Shown: positions 8,811 through 18,316, counted from the first letter of the stretch. The stretch is 64,000 nt of DNA from Nocardioidaceae bacterium (GCA_009780515.1 WQZX01000008.1:1-64000), one strand, 5' to 3'. The notes: a model not told the origin generated them from the sequence alone. Made by a program: numbers and translations.

Positions 8811-9641
8811 ATGCGCGATCCTTGCCCCGTGGCCGACGCACCGAGCTTTCCTCCTGGCCTGAACCTCCGGACCGCTTCGGCGGCCGGCGATGCGGTGTTC
8901 GGGCTCGACGTCCTGGATCGGCTCGTCCACGAGCTGAGGGCCGCCGCCCAGGCACGGCGGACCGAGCGAGCATGGGGCCCGGGCGTCTTGGGGTGCTCGA
9001 TGTGGATGGACGATCCGGAGTTGATCGAGGTACTCGGTCAGATGGCCAACGCGTGTGTCGTGGTGACCAAGCAGCCGCGATGGCGCTACGACGGCGCTCG
9101 CACTGAACCACTCAAGGCCTTGGCCTCTTCAAACGGCTTGGCGCAGCAGGCCTACCACGAGCTCTCCGAGCTGGCTCCCCTCGTGGACGGAAACCCAGTC
9201 GTGGTCGGCCCCTGGCACCGCGACTGGGACGACAACAACATCGGCGCGGTACGCGAAGTCGGCTTCCGCAAGGTGGGCAACCACCTCGTGCCGATCGTGC
9301 ACGCCAAGATCATGCTTCTAGGTCAGATGTACTGGACCGACGAGCACCCGTCAGGGCACGTCATGGACATCATCGGGTTCCGACCACAGCGCCTGTGGAT
9401 CGGCTCCGCGAACTTCACCAAGAGCTCGCGCAGCAGTCTCGAGATGGGCATGTGGACCACCGACCCAGACATGCTCGCAGCCGCCCGCCAGTGGCTGCTC
9501 TCCCTCGTCGCGATCTCAGAGCCACTGGGAACCGGCTCGGACTCGATGCAACCAGAACTCGTACCAGTCGAGTACGACCACGATGCGATGGTCGAGTACA
9601 TGCGTGAGGCCGCCGCCTACTCGGAGTGGGACGACGACTAG
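8811..9641 (+). CDS. Phospholipase-D-like (HKD) nuclease-type protein beside Qat
   Basis: A 276-residue protein with one HKD-type site: H164-x-K166 in PIVHAKIML and GSANFT at 198-203, the pattern of PLD-superfamily nucleases such as those in restriction and helicase systems. A single site implies a dimer. The C-terminus is acidic. It is transcribed away from qatA, with 140 bp between the two preferred starts. I see no good ribosome-binding site at this ATG, so the start is less certain. It could be a separate nuclease or an accessory of Qat; only co-occurrence would tell. Confidence 0.7.
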   Translation: MRDPCPVADAPSFPPGLNLRTASAAGDAVFGLDVLDRLVHELRAAAQARRTERAWGPGVLGCSMWMDDPELIEVLGQMANACVVVTKQPRWRYDGARTEPLKALASSNGLAQQAYHELSELAPLVDGNPVVVGPWHRDWDDNNIGAVREVGFRKVGNHLVPIVHAKIMLLGQMYWTDEHPSGHVMDIIGFRPQRLWIGSANFTKSSRSSLEMGMWTTDPDMLAAARQWLLSLVAISEPLGTGSDSMQPELVPVEYDHDAMVEYMREAAAYSEWDDD

Positions 9642-9711
9642 GACCGGAGCCGAGTACCCGGCAGCATCGTCTCGCGGCGGGCTAAGCACCTGCTCGCGAT
9701 GTGCTGCTGCG

Positions 9712-10509
9712 TCAGGAGCCGACTGTGGCCTGGTCAAGTCGGCGATGGATCAGCGACAGCGTCCCAAGCACGTCAAGGGCATCGAGCTCGGTGAGATCCC
9801 ACATCAGCCTCGGCTCGTGCGCCGCCGGGTTGCGGAAGGCACTGAACAGGCCCTTGGCAAGGTTGGCGACGCCCAACTGCTCGTCGCGCTCGGATCGACT
9901 CTTCCCGCCGTTGATCCTGATCCAAGGCGACTGACCGGCCATCGCCCGGTCGACCAAGGCGTAGCCGTCCGCGTCGATACCGGTCAGCTCGCGCAGTCGA
10001 GCACCAAGGCCCTTGATCGCCTCAAAGACAGCCTCGTAGTAATCGCTTCGCAACAGTTCCTCACGGCAGTACGCAGCCACATGCGCATGCGCACCACGCT
10101 GTTCCAGCAGGTTGCGAAGACGCCTCGTCCTGGCGAGGGCCTCGGTGTCCGTGGTTGCGAGTTGAGCGGTTGTGACCCGCCCGTCGTCAAGCACTTTCAG
10201 ACCGACCAACGACAAGGCCTGGTTGAGTTCATCGCGCGCGATGTCAGCTGCTGGTTTCCGGTCGAGCGTCCGGTCCGGCCGCATCGCCACCGTCACCAGC
10301 TTGACCAAAGCGTTGCCGGTCTGGGTCTTCGCCTGGTTGCTGCTCAGCGCGTGCGCCAGCCGACGCCACTTCGTATGCCCCTCCCCCGGGTCGTCCTTGA
10401 GAGGAACCTCGGCCGCAAGACGTGTGAGCTCACTTCCGGAGTAGAGATCGCCGATGACCTTGGCGACAGTCTCGATCGTGCCGGCAGGGAATGAGCGAAT
10501 GATGGCCAC
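9712..10509 (-). CDS. TIGR02391-family (Ymh-type) protein with HEPN-like motif
   Basis: A 265-residue protein. The C-terminal half resembles the TIGR02391/Ymh family, with an R-N-x3-H motif (R226, N227, H231 in FRNPAAHEPR). An Rx4-6H motif is the RNase signature of HEPN domains. A second conserved block, RSDYYEAVFEAIKGLGARLRE, lies at 154-174. Family members are frequent in phage-defence neighbourhoods. It stands alone, convergent with the PLD-like gene, and no partner antitoxin is visible. RNase activity is inferred from the motif. Confidence 0.68.
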   Translation of the reverse strand: MAIIRSFPAGTIETVAKVIGDLYSGSELTRLAAEVPLKDDPGEGHTKWRRLAHALSSNQAKTQTGNALVKLVTVAMRPDRTLDRKPAADIARDELNQALSLVGLKVLDDGRVTTAQLATTDTEALARTRRLRNLLEQRGAHAHVAAYCREELLRSDYYEAVFEAIKGLGARLRELTGIDADGYALVDRAMAGQSPWIRINGGKSRSERDEQLGVANLAKGLFSAFRNPAAHEPRLMWDLTELDALDVLGTLSLIHRRLDQATVGS

Positions 10510-10712
10510 GAGCCAGTCTTATCGATGGGAGATAGCAGGAGGTCCACTATTGGGCAGAACCGAGCACACAAAGTGCCATCCGCCGATCGGGGCGGATGAA
10601 CATCCCCAAGAACGGCAACGGAGTCGAATCCGAGGCCACGCGGAGCGCATGCGCAGTCGCCATACGCGAACGTCAGGTCGGCCACGCAAGCGTTGCGGTA
10701 CACGTGTCCCTG

Positions 10713-12082
10713 TTAGACGGCGGTCACCGATGTCAGAGTCGCGAGCTTCGCGGCAGTTTGGTCGTGACCATCACGGATGAGCGCCCGGGCGACCTCGTCC
10801 GGCAGCTTCCACAGCTGGGTCTTCGTCCGAGAAGCGACAGGACCATCGCCGAGCCGAACGACCGTAAGGCGGCCGCCGCGAGACTCATGATCCGACTTGA
10901 AATTTGCGAGCCTCAACTCCGTGGCCACTCGCAGGGTAGTCGGCCACCCGCGGACGAGCCAGCGGATATCACTCAGCGCTCCGCTGGCCGCGGCGACCGG
11001 GACAAGAACCATCATCAGGAGCACCGCGAGCACCAGCGAACCGGCGAGGACCGTCGGAACCCAGCTGAGATGAAGCAGCGCGCCGAGAACCGCGCCACCG
11101 AAGATCACAACGGCCGCGATGCCGAGCAACCTTGGCATGTGCCGAGTGAGGCCAGCGAGGCGCTCGTAGGGCCGCGTCGGGGAAGCTCTTCAGCGATCCC
11201 AGCCTCGATTGCGATGACGTGCTGGGGTGACGGCGAATGGTTCTCGAAGTAGGTCAGACCGGTGTTGTCGTAGATCCCGCCGTCTGCGTACAGGCCGCTG
11301 GCCCCAGGCAGGCCACGAGGCAGGAAAACGCCCGGGAAGGCGGCTGACGCCTCGGCGTACTCGTGGACGGCAGCAGTCGCCGAGAGGGCAGCGTGGTCGA
11401 ATGAGGCATAGGTGCCTTCGGCCAACGACGTGGCGTTGAACACGAATGCGTTCAACGAGAGTTTGCGCTCGTTGATCATAGGAAAGTCTCGTGGCGTCGC
11501 GGTGTACAGATTGGGGCGTCTCCTCCGCCAAGTCAGCCGCAATGGGCGGTACCAGATGCCCTGGGTCCGGAAGAGCGCCAGCATCATGATCGCGGCCATG
11601 GCGACGAGCGGCTCAGCCGACAAGGTTCTCCCAGCGGCCGATTGGTGGCGATACTGCAGCAGGGCATAGGCCAGAACGGAGAGCACGACCACTCCACTTG
11701 CGACAAGCCACCAGCGGCGTCTCGGCCAGTAGGCATACCGCGCGATGCGCTCTTGCACGAGCCGTAGAGCGTCTTGGTCGGTTGGCGCATCGCACCAAGC
11801 CAGCTCAAGAGCGAGGAGCGCGCTACCCGAAACCGTGCTCACGACCAGCCGCTTGTCATGCTGCTCCGCATACTCACACACGGCCTCCAGCGCACCCACA
11901 CTGAACAGTGCCGCTCGAACCCCACCACCTGAGAGCGCGACACCAAGCGTGCCCTCATCCAACGCCTCGAACGAGCCGTCACAACCCGGGTCGGCGTCGA
12001 TCGTCACGCCCGCGAGCATAGAGCCACCGTAGAGGCCACCCGCAGCGACTCCGAACGGCTCGGGGAAACACCGCGGGGTCAC
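10713..12082 (-). pseudogene. Patatin-like phospholipase gene, interrupted by an apparent frameshift
   Basis: Two overlapping frames make one patatin-like protein. The first (12082-11105) has SGGG (51-54), a nucleophile region STVSGSA (S85), two hydrophobic segments (about 125-143 and 158-172) inserted after it, and the catalytic-dyad D267 in YADGGIYDN. It then ends in an unnatural tail. The second frame (10713-11138) reads straight on from the same point, giving LAGLTRHMPRLLG, two further membrane segments and a C-terminus LPDEVARALIRDG typical of patatin tails. The switch falls near a CCCC run (GGGG at 11179-11182 on the plus strand); one added C would join the frames. Start may be the ATG at 12019. 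Either a pseudogene, a sequencing error or programmed slippage. Confidence 0.65.
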
Positions 12083-12181
12083 TCACCACTGTGCTACTCG
12101 ACGGTTGGACCAGTGTTGCAGCCCTCGGACACTGTCGTTGCCCGACAGGTGCCCACACCCATTGGAACTAGAGTCCTGAGC

Positions 12182-13270
12182 GTGGACCTGCCCGTCATGC
12201 CGCCGATCCTTCCGATGCTGGCGAAGACCACCACGCTCGAGAAGGTGCTCGCGCTGCTTCCTCACGTACAAATAGAACCGAAGTGGGACGGGTTCCGCTG
12301 CATCGTGTTCAAGGACGGCGACGAGGTCGAGCTCGCCAGCCGCAACACCAAGCCGCTGACGCGCTACTTCCCCGAGCTGGTCGAGGCGATGCGGACGCAG
12401 CTGCCCGAGCGGTGCGTGCTCGACGGGGAGATCTTCGTGGCGGTCGGGCCACGACTGGAGTTCGAGGTGCTGCAGGAGCGGATCCACCCCGCGGCCTCCC
12501 GCATCAAGCTCCTCGCCGAGCAGACGCCGGCGTCGTACGTTGCCTTCGACCTGCTCGCGATCGGTGACACCGACTGGACGGGTCGTCCCTTCGGGGAGCG
12601 GCGGGCCGAGCTCGAGCGCGCGCTCGGCGGGCTGCCCGAGGACGGTCCCTGCCACCTCACCCGCACCTCGACCGACCCGAGGCTCGCCGAGGAGTGGTTC
12701 AACGTCTTCGAGGGCGCGGGGCTCGACGGGGTCGTGGCCAAGCCGCTCGGGTCGCCGTACGAGCCGAACAAGCGCGCCATGCTCAAGATCAAGCACGAGC
12801 GCACTGCCGACGTGGTGCTGGCCGGCTACCGCGAGCACAAGACCTCGACCCCCGACCAGCCGCTGATCGGCTCCCTCCTCCTCGGCCTGTACGACGGCGG
12901 CGAGCTCCAGCACGTCGGCGTCTCGGCCTCGTTCACCGCGGCCCGGCGGGCCGAGCTGTGGCAGGAGCTGCAGCCGCTGGTCTGCCCGATCGAGGAGCAT
13001 CCCTGGGGCCGCTGGCAGGAGTTCCTGGTCGCCAACCCGGGGCGCCAGCCCGGCACGCAGAGCCGTTGGAGCCAGGGCAAGGACCTGTCCTTCACCCCGC
13101 TGCGACCCGAGCGCGTCATCGAGGTGAAGTACGACGCGATGGAGGGCCGCCGCTTCCGCCACACCGCCCACTTCAAGCGGTGGCGGACCGACCGTGACCC
13201 GGAGAGCTGCGGCTACGACCAGCTCGAGCAGCCGGTCCGCTACGACCTCGCCGACGTGCTCGGCGGGTGA
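12182..13270 (+). CDS. ATP-dependent DNA ligase, LigC type
   Basis: About 362 residues, starting at the GTG at 12182; the upstream extension in this frame looks non-coding, and an ATG at 12200 is the alternative. It seals nicks by the ATP-dependent nucleotidyl-transfer mechanism. Motif I is EPKWDGFR (catalytic lysine), with the nucleotidyltransferase domain continuing through LDGEIFV and DGVVAKPLGSPY, and motif V LKIKHERT. An OB-fold follows, ending FKRWRTDRDP. Actinobacteria use LigC in stationary-phase or repair ligation beside the essential NAD-dependent LigA. Its codon use and surroundings look like normal chromosome, so the defence island ends just before it. Confidence 0.88.
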   Translation: MDLPVMPPILPMLAKTTTLEKVLALLPHVQIEPKWDGFRCIVFKDGDEVELASRNTKPLTRYFPELVEAMRTQLPERCVLDGEIFVAVGPRLEFEVLQERIHPAASRIKLLAEQTPASYVAFDLLAIGDTDWTGRPFGERRAELERALGGLPEDGPCHLTRTSTDPRLAEEWFNVFEGAGLDGVVAKPLGSPYEPNKRAMLKIKHERTADVVLAGYREHKTSTPDQPLIGSLLLGLYDGGELQHVGVSASFTAARRAELWQELQPLVCPIEEHPWGRWQEFLVANPGRQPGTQSRWSQGKDLSFTPLRPERVIEVKYDAMEGRRFRHTAHFKRWRTDRDPESCGYDQLEQPVRYDLADVLGG

Positions 13271-13308
13271 CGGTGGCAGCGGCCTCCCGACGGGTGTAGG
13301 ACTGACCC

Positions 13309-13824
13309 ATGGACGCCAACAAGGACCGGTACGACGTCGTCCTCCTCATCGAGGAGCAGCTGAGCGACAAGGACGCCGGCGTGGTCCGGGCGCTCCACGA
13401 GGGCCTCGACGACCAGGAGGTCGTCTACCACGTGCTGGTGCCGATGAACGACGCCGCCGCCGCGATCGAGGCGTCGATGACCGCCATCGGCGCGGGCGAC
13501 ATGGTGGTGCCGTCGCCGAACCTGAACACCGACGAGATCGCCGCCCTGCGCGAGGAGTGCCGCACCGACGCGCAGACCGGTGTCGAGGCGTCGATGCGAG
13601 CGCTGACCTCGGCCGGTGCGACCGCCGGCACGGCCACCGTCGTCGAGGAGTCGCCGATCGACGCGCTTGCCGCGAAGGTCAAGGAGGTCGACGGGCGCGA
13701 GGCGATCATCCTGACCCAGCCCCACCTCGTCGCGGAGTTCTTCCACGTCGACTGGACCTCGAAGGCGCGCCGGCACATCGGCGTACCCGTCCTGCACCTG
13801 CTGGAGCACAACCCGCCCGAGTGA
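13309..13824 (+). CDS. Conserved actinobacterial protein, Rossmann/USP-like fold
   Basis: A 171-residue soluble protein. Alternating hydrophobic strands and helices (YDVVLLIEEQL, EAIILTQPHLVAEFF, IGVPVLHLLEH) suggest a nucleotide-binding-type alpha/beta fold, as in universal stress proteins. The C-terminus has a conserved-looking segment TSKARRHIGVPVLHLLEH. No catalytic motif is evident. It lies 38 bp after the ligase gene in the same direction. Function unknown. Confidence 0.6.
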   Translation: MDANKDRYDVVLLIEEQLSDKDAGVVRALHEGLDDQEVVYHVLVPMNDAAAAIEASMTAIGAGDMVVPSPNLNTDEIAALREECRTDAQTGVEASMRALTSAGATAGTATVVEESPIDALAAKVKEVDGREAIILTQPHLVAEFFHVDWTSKARRHIGVPVLHLLEHNPPE

Positions 13825-13886
13825 CGCGCGCAACGCGGTCCACGGCCGTTCACCGCGGGTTCAGGAGCGCCCGATAAATTGGGAGC

Positions 13887-14516
13887 GTGCTGGATGGTGC
13901 GGACCCGCTCGCGAAGGTCGTCGACTCCCTCGAGGACGACGGCTTCGCCGTCACCTCGCCGGTCACCGGCGCACTCCTCGTCCGGGGACGGTTCTCCAAC
14001 GCCGAGCGCATCGCCCTGCAGGCGGCGGCCCGTGCGGGCGACCAGCGGATCGCGGTCTGGGCGCTGAGCCACCGTGACGACTGGGCCCTCGTGTGCTGGG
14101 AGCGGCCCAACCTGGTGACGATCACCAAGCGCGAGCTGGCACCGCTGCGCTGGCGCCACCGCGTCCTGCCGCCGTCGCTGCAGCCGAACGCGCAGACGTT
14201 CCTCGAGGGCGCCTCCAGCCCGTTCGACATCGTCACCCGCCCGAAGCACCAGCCGACCGAGGAGGCCAGGGCGATCCTGGCGACCTTCGACGTGACCGAC
14301 CCGGCGCCGCCGGGCTGGGAGCCGCCGATCGTCGAGCCGCCGCGCGTCGTACGCACCACCGTGCCGACGGGCGCGTCGCGGCCGCGGACGGCGGCGACCC
14401 GCAGCCCGCGCGAGCCGAAGGCACCGAAGGTCGCCAAGCCCGAGCCGCAGGTCAAGGTGTGCCCCACCTGCTTCATGGCCCTGCCCGCGACCGGGGTCTG
14501 CGACAACTGCGGGTGA
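13887..14516 (+). CDS. Hypothetical protein with C-terminal zinc ribbon
   Basis: About 209 residues. An N-terminal domain (1-115) with mixed alpha/beta pattern is followed by a proline- and basic-rich linker, ending in a compact CPTCFMALPATGVCDNC zinc ribbon (two CxxC pairs). It lies just upstream of the kinase gene, 45 bp apart and co-oriented, so the two may be co-transcribed. I do not recognise the N-terminal domain. Confidence 0.6.
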   Translation: MLDGADPLAKVVDSLEDDGFAVTSPVTGALLVRGRFSNAERIALQAAARAGDQRIAVWALSHRDDWALVCWERPNLVTITKRELAPLRWRHRVLPPSLQPNAQTFLEGASSPFDIVTRPKHQPTEEARAILATFDVTDPAPPGWEPPIVEPPRVVRTTVPTGASRPRTAATRSPREPKAPKVAKPEPQVKVCPTCFMALPATGVCDNCG

Positions 14517-14561
14517 GCCGCGGATGGCGGTCGTCCACCGCCCGCCCGACATAATGATCGG

Positions 14562-16121
14562 GTGATCGCGGGGAGGTACGAGCTCGAGCGGGAGATCGGG
14601 CGTGGTGGCGCCGGAGTCGTGTGGCTGGCCCATGACAGGCTCCTCGACCGCCAGGTCGCGCTCAAGCAGGTCGGCCGCGCACCCGGGAGCATGGACGTCG
14701 ACGACGAGCGGGCCGCCCGCGAGGCACGACTCAGCGCCAGCATCCAGCACCGCAACATCGTGGCCGTCTTCGACCTCGCCGTCGACGACGGCACCGGCGA
14801 GCAGTGGCTGGTGATGGAGTACGTCGCCGGCGCCACCCTCAGCCAGGTCGTCCGCGAGCGCGGGCCGATGCCGCCGGTGCAGGCCGCGCACGTCATGGGC
14901 CAGGTGGCCGACGCCCTCGCGGCGGCGCACCTCGCCGGGATCACCCACCGCGACGTCAAGCCCTCCAACATCCTGCTCGAGCGCGACGGCACCGCGAAGC
15001 TGACCGACTTCGGCATCGCCCGAACGCTCTCCGACCCCCAGCTCACCCAGACCGGCATGCTGTCGGGCTCGCCGGCGTACCTCGCGCCCGAGGTCGCGAG
15101 CGGGCAGCGCGCGGACATGACCGCGGACGTCTGGTCGTGGGGAGCGACCCTCTTCCACCTGCTGGCCGGCCACCCGCCGTACGACATGGGCGACAACGTG
15201 ATCGGCGGGCTCTACCGCGTCGTCCACGACGAGCCGCCACGGCTTGCCGACGCCGGTCCGTTGGCGCCGGTCCTCGAGGGCACGATGGTCAAGGACACGG
15301 CACAGCGCTGGCCGATGACACGGGTGCGCGACGAGCTCGCGGGCCTCGACCCGGATGGCGCGGAGGGCGCGGAGGGCGCGGAGGGGCAGACCCTGGTGAT
15401 GTCCGCCGTACCGGCTCCTCCGTCGCAGCCGCCGGCGTCCCCGGCGGCGACGGCGGTTCTCCCGACGCCGCCCGGCCCGACCGCTGCGGGTGCGCGGGCT
15501 GCTCGGGCCGACGCGGAGACGGCGCCCTGGTGGCGGCGTCCGGCGGTCGTCGTCGGCGCGATCGCCGCGGCGGTGCTGCTCCTCGTCCTCGCGCTGACCG
15601 CCCTCCTCGGTGGGGGCGGCGGGGGCGGGACCAGCAGCGCCGACAGCCGGCGTACGGCGGCCCCGCCGACCAGGAGCTCCTCGTCGCCGAAGCCGCCCGC
15701 CTCCCCGACCGTCGCAGGCATGCGGTTGTTCATCCAGGACTACGTCCGCACGGTCGCCGCCGACCCGTCGCAGTCCTGGCAGATGCTGACGCCGGAGTTC
15801 CAGCGCGAGAGCGGGGGCTTCGCGCGCTACAGCAGCTTCTGGGACCCCGCGACCAACGGCACCGTGACCGACATCCAGGCCGACCCGACCACGCTGCGGG
15901 TGACCTACCGGCCGCACTTCGACGACTGGCGCAACAGCGACAACCCGACCATCCTCGACCTCGCCTTCCGTGAGGGTCGCTACCTCATCGCCGCCGAGCA
16001 CACCGCGGGCTTCGTCCCGGTCACCACGCCCCCGCACCCGCCCCACGGCAACGGCCACCCGGGTGGGCACGGCAAGGCCCCGGGTGGGCACGGCAAGGCC
16101 AAGGGCCACTACAAGAAGTAG
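14562..16121 (+). CDS. Membrane-anchored serine/threonine protein kinase
   Basis: A 519-residue PknB-type kinase starting at a GTG. The catalytic domain covers about 5-275: glycine loop GRGGAGV (13-19), VALK with K35, HRD (129-131) in HRDVKPSN, DFG (149-151), APE (175-177). A proline/alanine-rich juxtamembrane linker leads to one transmembrane helix near 325-348, then a glycine run, then an extracellular domain of about 150 residues containing IQDYVRTVAADPSQSW, and a basic Gly/His/Lys tail. Such kinases sense envelope signals and phosphorylate cytoplasmic targets. The extracellular domain is not a PASTA repeat. Confidence 0.88.
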   Translation: MIAGRYELEREIGRGGAGVVWLAHDRLLDRQVALKQVGRAPGSMDVDDERAAREARLSASIQHRNIVAVFDLAVDDGTGEQWLVMEYVAGATLSQVVRERGPMPPVQAAHVMGQVADALAAAHLAGITHRDVKPSNILLERDGTAKLTDFGIARTLSDPQLTQTGMLSGSPAYLAPEVASGQRADMTADVWSWGATLFHLLAGHPPYDMGDNVIGGLYRVVHDEPPRLADAGPLAPVLEGTMVKDTAQRWPMTRVRDELAGLDPDGAEGAEGAEGQTLVMSAVPAPPSQPPASPAATAVLPTPPGPTAAGARAARADAETAPWWRRPAVVVGAIAAAVLLLVLALTALLGGGGGGGTSSADSRRTAAPPTRSSSSPKPPASPTVAGMRLFIQDYVRTVAADPSQSWQMLTPEFQRESGGFARYSSFWDPATNGTVTDIQADPTTLRVTYRPHFDDWRNSDNPTILDLAFREGRYLIAAEHTAGFVPVTTPPHPPHGNGHPGGHGKAPGGHGKAKGHYKK

Positions 16122-16124
16122 TCG

Positions 16125-16730
16125 CTACCGCGGCGGGGAGGGCGCCCGCGGGCTGCGGCGGTACGCCGACACGCTCGGCTCGCCCGTCAGCCAGAACCGC
16201 CACGGCACGTCGGCGGCCTTCGAGACGCCCACGCGCGGACCGGCCGAGACGGCCTGGTCGAGCTCGAGCTCCGGGCCGAGCCGGACGCCGTCGACCTCGC
16301 TGACCGCTGGCAGGGCCAGGAGGTCGGTGCCGAGGTCGGCGAGCGTGATGCCGAGCGCCTGAGCCAGGTTGCCCGGGCCGCGGGCGAGGTTGGCGTCGGC
16401 GGTGTGGTTGCGCCGCTCGCGGGCCAGGTCGTGGCCGTCGACCACCTCGCCGGCCCGCACCAGCACGGCGGCTCCGTGCTCGGTCGGACCGGTCACCACG
16501 TTGGCACAGAAGTGCATGCCGTAGGAGCGGTAGACGTAGAGCCGCCACGGCGGGCCGTACATGATCTCCGAGCGCGGCGTGCGCGTGTAGGCGTGCGAGG
16601 CCGGGTCGTGGCGTCCGCCGTACGCCTCGACCTCGGTGATGCGTACGGCGACGCCGTGGCCGGTCAGGGTGCGGCCGAGCAGGCCTCGGGCCCGGACCAC
16701 GACGTCCTCGACCGGTCGCTCCTCGGGCAT
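16125..16730 (-). CDS. 3-methyladenine DNA glycosylase (AAG/MPG family)
   Basis: About 201 residues from the ATG at 16730; the longer frame upstream overlaps the hemerythrin gene. It removes alkylated purines from DNA. Family blocks are visible: LLGRTLTG, ITEVEAYGGRHDPASHAY with the catalytic glutamate, MYGPPWRLYVYRSYGMHFCANVVTG, RGPGNLAQALGI, and the C-terminal GPRVGVSKAADVPWRFW. Length fits bacterial members. It ends 3 bp from the kinase gene in a convergent arrangement. Confidence 0.92.
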   Translation of the reverse strand: MPEERPVEDVVVRARGLLGRTLTGHGVAVRITEVEAYGGRHDPASHAYTRTPRSEIMYGPPWRLYVYRSYGMHFCANVVTGPTEHGAAVLVRAGEVVDGHDLARERRNHTADANLARGPGNLAQALGITLADLGTDLLALPAVSEVDGVRLGPELELDQAVSAGPRVGVSKAADVPWRFWLTGEPSVSAYRRSPRAPSPPR

Positions 16731-16752
16731 GCACCCACCGTAGAGGGCTCGG

Positions 16753-17322
16753 TCACTCCTCCTCGTCGTCGAGCTTGCCCGCACGCTCCGCCTTGGCCAC
16801 GATGCGGCGCACGTTGTCGACCGAGCCGCAGCCCTGATCGATCAGCTCGTTGCGCCGAGCGGCCCAGGTGGCGCCCAGGTCGCGGCGCACCCGCTCACCG
16901 ACCTCGGTGCGGGCCGGGGAGATGATGCTGAGCTCCTCCTCGGCGATGTGGTGGGAGATCAGGTTGCTGAGGTTCTCGACGGCGTCGGTGAACGCCTGGG
17001 TGTCGGTGCCCTTGAGCTCGAGCACCGCCAGCAGCGCCTCGTTGCCCTCGGCGTGCTCCTCCTCGCCGTGCTCGACCTCGTGCTCGCCGACGTCGCCCGC
17101 CTTGCGCCGCAGGACCGGGTAGACCAGCTCCTCCTCGGCCTCGCCGTGGGCGATCAGCACGTCGGCGAACGCCTGCCGAACGGACTCACGATCCGACGTC
17201 GCGTCGCGCAGCTGGGCGAGGAGGTGCTCGAAGCGGCGGTGGTCGTCGACGATGAGATCGAGGACGTCGCCGCTCGTGGGTCGACCGAGGTCGATCGTGC
17301 TGGTGGTGCCGGCGTTGGTCAT
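16753..17322 (-). CDS. Hemerythrin HHE-domain protein
   Basis: A 189-residue four-helix protein of the hemerythrin-like family, which binds a di-iron centre. Ligand-type residues appear in order: DDHRRFEHLL, AHGEAEEELVYPVL, HGEEEHAEGN and ISHHIAEEE. Cytoplasmic and very acidic at the C-terminus. Roles in the family include oxygen or NO sensing and iron handling; the specific role here is unknown. It lies 22 bp upstream of the glycosylase gene start and could be co-transcribed with it. Confidence 0.85.
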   Translation of the reverse strand: MTNAGTTSTIDLGRPTSGDVLDLIVDDHRRFEHLLAQLRDATSDRESVRQAFADVLIAHGEAEEELVYPVLRRKAGDVGEHEVEHGEEEHAEGNEALLAVLELKGTDTQAFTDAVENLSNLISHHIAEEELSIISPARTEVGERVRRDLGATWAARRNELIDQGCGSVDNVRRIVAKAERAGKLDDEEE

Positions 17323-17387
17323 GCGGCCAGGTACCCGGCTTGCTCATTCCCAATCCCGCGCAGCCACCGGGCCACTACGCTCCCTCC

Positions 17388-17816
17388 GTGACGTCGGAGA
17401 CGGGCCGGATCGCCGGCGATGCCCAGAGCAAGCCGGCCATCGAGGTCGTCGGCGCGGTGATCGTGCACGACGACCAGATCCTGGTGGCCCGGCGCGGCCC
17501 GGGGGGCGAGGCCGGCGACCTGTGGGAGTTCCCCGGCGGCAAGGTCGAGCCCGGCGAGACCCCCGAGCAGGCCCTGGTCCGCGAGATCGCCGAGGAGCTC
17601 GGCTGCGAGGTCGAGGTGGGCGCCCACGTGACCACCACGATCCACGAGTACGACGCGGTCGTGGTCAGCCTGTCGACGTACCTCTGCGCGCTGGTGGACG
17701 GCACCCCCTCGACCAGCGAGCACGCCGAGCTGGCGTGGGTGCAGCCGAGCGAGCTGCACGTGCTCGAGTGGGCACCCGCCGACGTACCTGCCGTCGACAT
17801 CCTGGCGACGCGCTAG
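17388..17816 (+). CDS. NUDIX hydrolase (MutT-like)
   Basis: About 142 residues from the GTG at 17388. The NUDIX box is complete (GGKVEPGETPEQALVREI followed by AEELG), so it should hydrolyse nucleoside diphosphate derivatives. The strand VVGAVIVHDDQILVARRG and the short length fit the MutT/CTP-pyrophosphohydrolase group that sanitises oxidised nucleotides. The substrate cannot be read from the sequence. The last 4 bp overlap the convergent DUF1905 gene. Confidence 0.88.
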   Translation: MTSETGRIAGDAQSKPAIEVVGAVIVHDDQILVARRGPGGEAGDLWEFPGGKVEPGETPEQALVREIAEELGCEVEVGAHVTTTIHEYDAVVVSLSTYLCALVDGTPSTSEHAELAWVQPSELHVLEWAPADVPAVDILATR

Positions 17817-18274
17817 CTCCGGGTCCGCCCGGCGTGGAGCATCTCCAGCGCCTGTGCGACCCGGCGCTCCTTGGTCTCGGCGCGCTTGGCCTCGGCCACC
17901 CAGCGGGCGAACTCCTTGCGGTGGGTGTAGGCAAGCCCCTCGTACGCCGCCCCCGCGGCCGGATCGCCCGCGAGCGCCTCGGCCAGCTCCGGCGGGACAT
18001 CGACCTCGCGCGTGGCGGTGTCGAGCTCGACGGCCACCTCCACGACGTCGCCGATCTCGAGCCCGGTCTCGTCGCGGATCCTGCGGGCGAGGCCGATCAG
18101 GTTCTCCCCGCCCATCCGGGCCACTGTCGTGCGCCACGTGTAGCCGTTGATGGTCACCGCGACCGGGAACCGCTTCGGCCCCTCGCCGATCTCCGCGGCC
18201 TGCCCGTCGGTCAGCACGATCGCGGACGCGTTGCCTCGGGGCAGCAGCTCGGTGGCGAAGGACAGTCGGCCCAT
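17813..18274 (-). CDS. DUF1905 / YdeI-type protein
   Basis: A 153-residue protein. The N-terminal 95 residues match DUF1905 (ATELLP..., KRFPVAVTINGYTWRTTVARMGG). The C-terminal helix-rich part (SPPELAEALAGDP-like, then THRKEFARWVAEAKRAETKERRVAQALEML) matches the YdeI/OmpD-associated domain. The biochemical role of the family is unknown; some members were linked to bacteriocin tolerance. Confidence 0.8.
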   Translation of the reverse strand: MGRLSFATELLPRGNASAIVLTDGQAAEIGEGPKRFPVAVTINGYTWRTTVARMGGENLIGLARRIRDETGLEIGDVVEVAVELDTATREVDVPPELAEALAGDPAAGAAYEGLAYTHRKEFARWVAEAKRAETKERRVAQALEMLHAGRTRS

Positions 18275-18316
18275 GTGCCGATCCTAGGGCCGAGCAGCAG
18301 CCCCTAGGCTGATCGC

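Noticed and set aside
13425..16109. Long minus-strand frame (894 codons) across the kinase region
   Set aside because: It mirrors the high-GC third-codon pattern of the plus-strand genes, with Arg/Pro/Gly-rich sequence and no domain; the plus-strand genes are clearly real.
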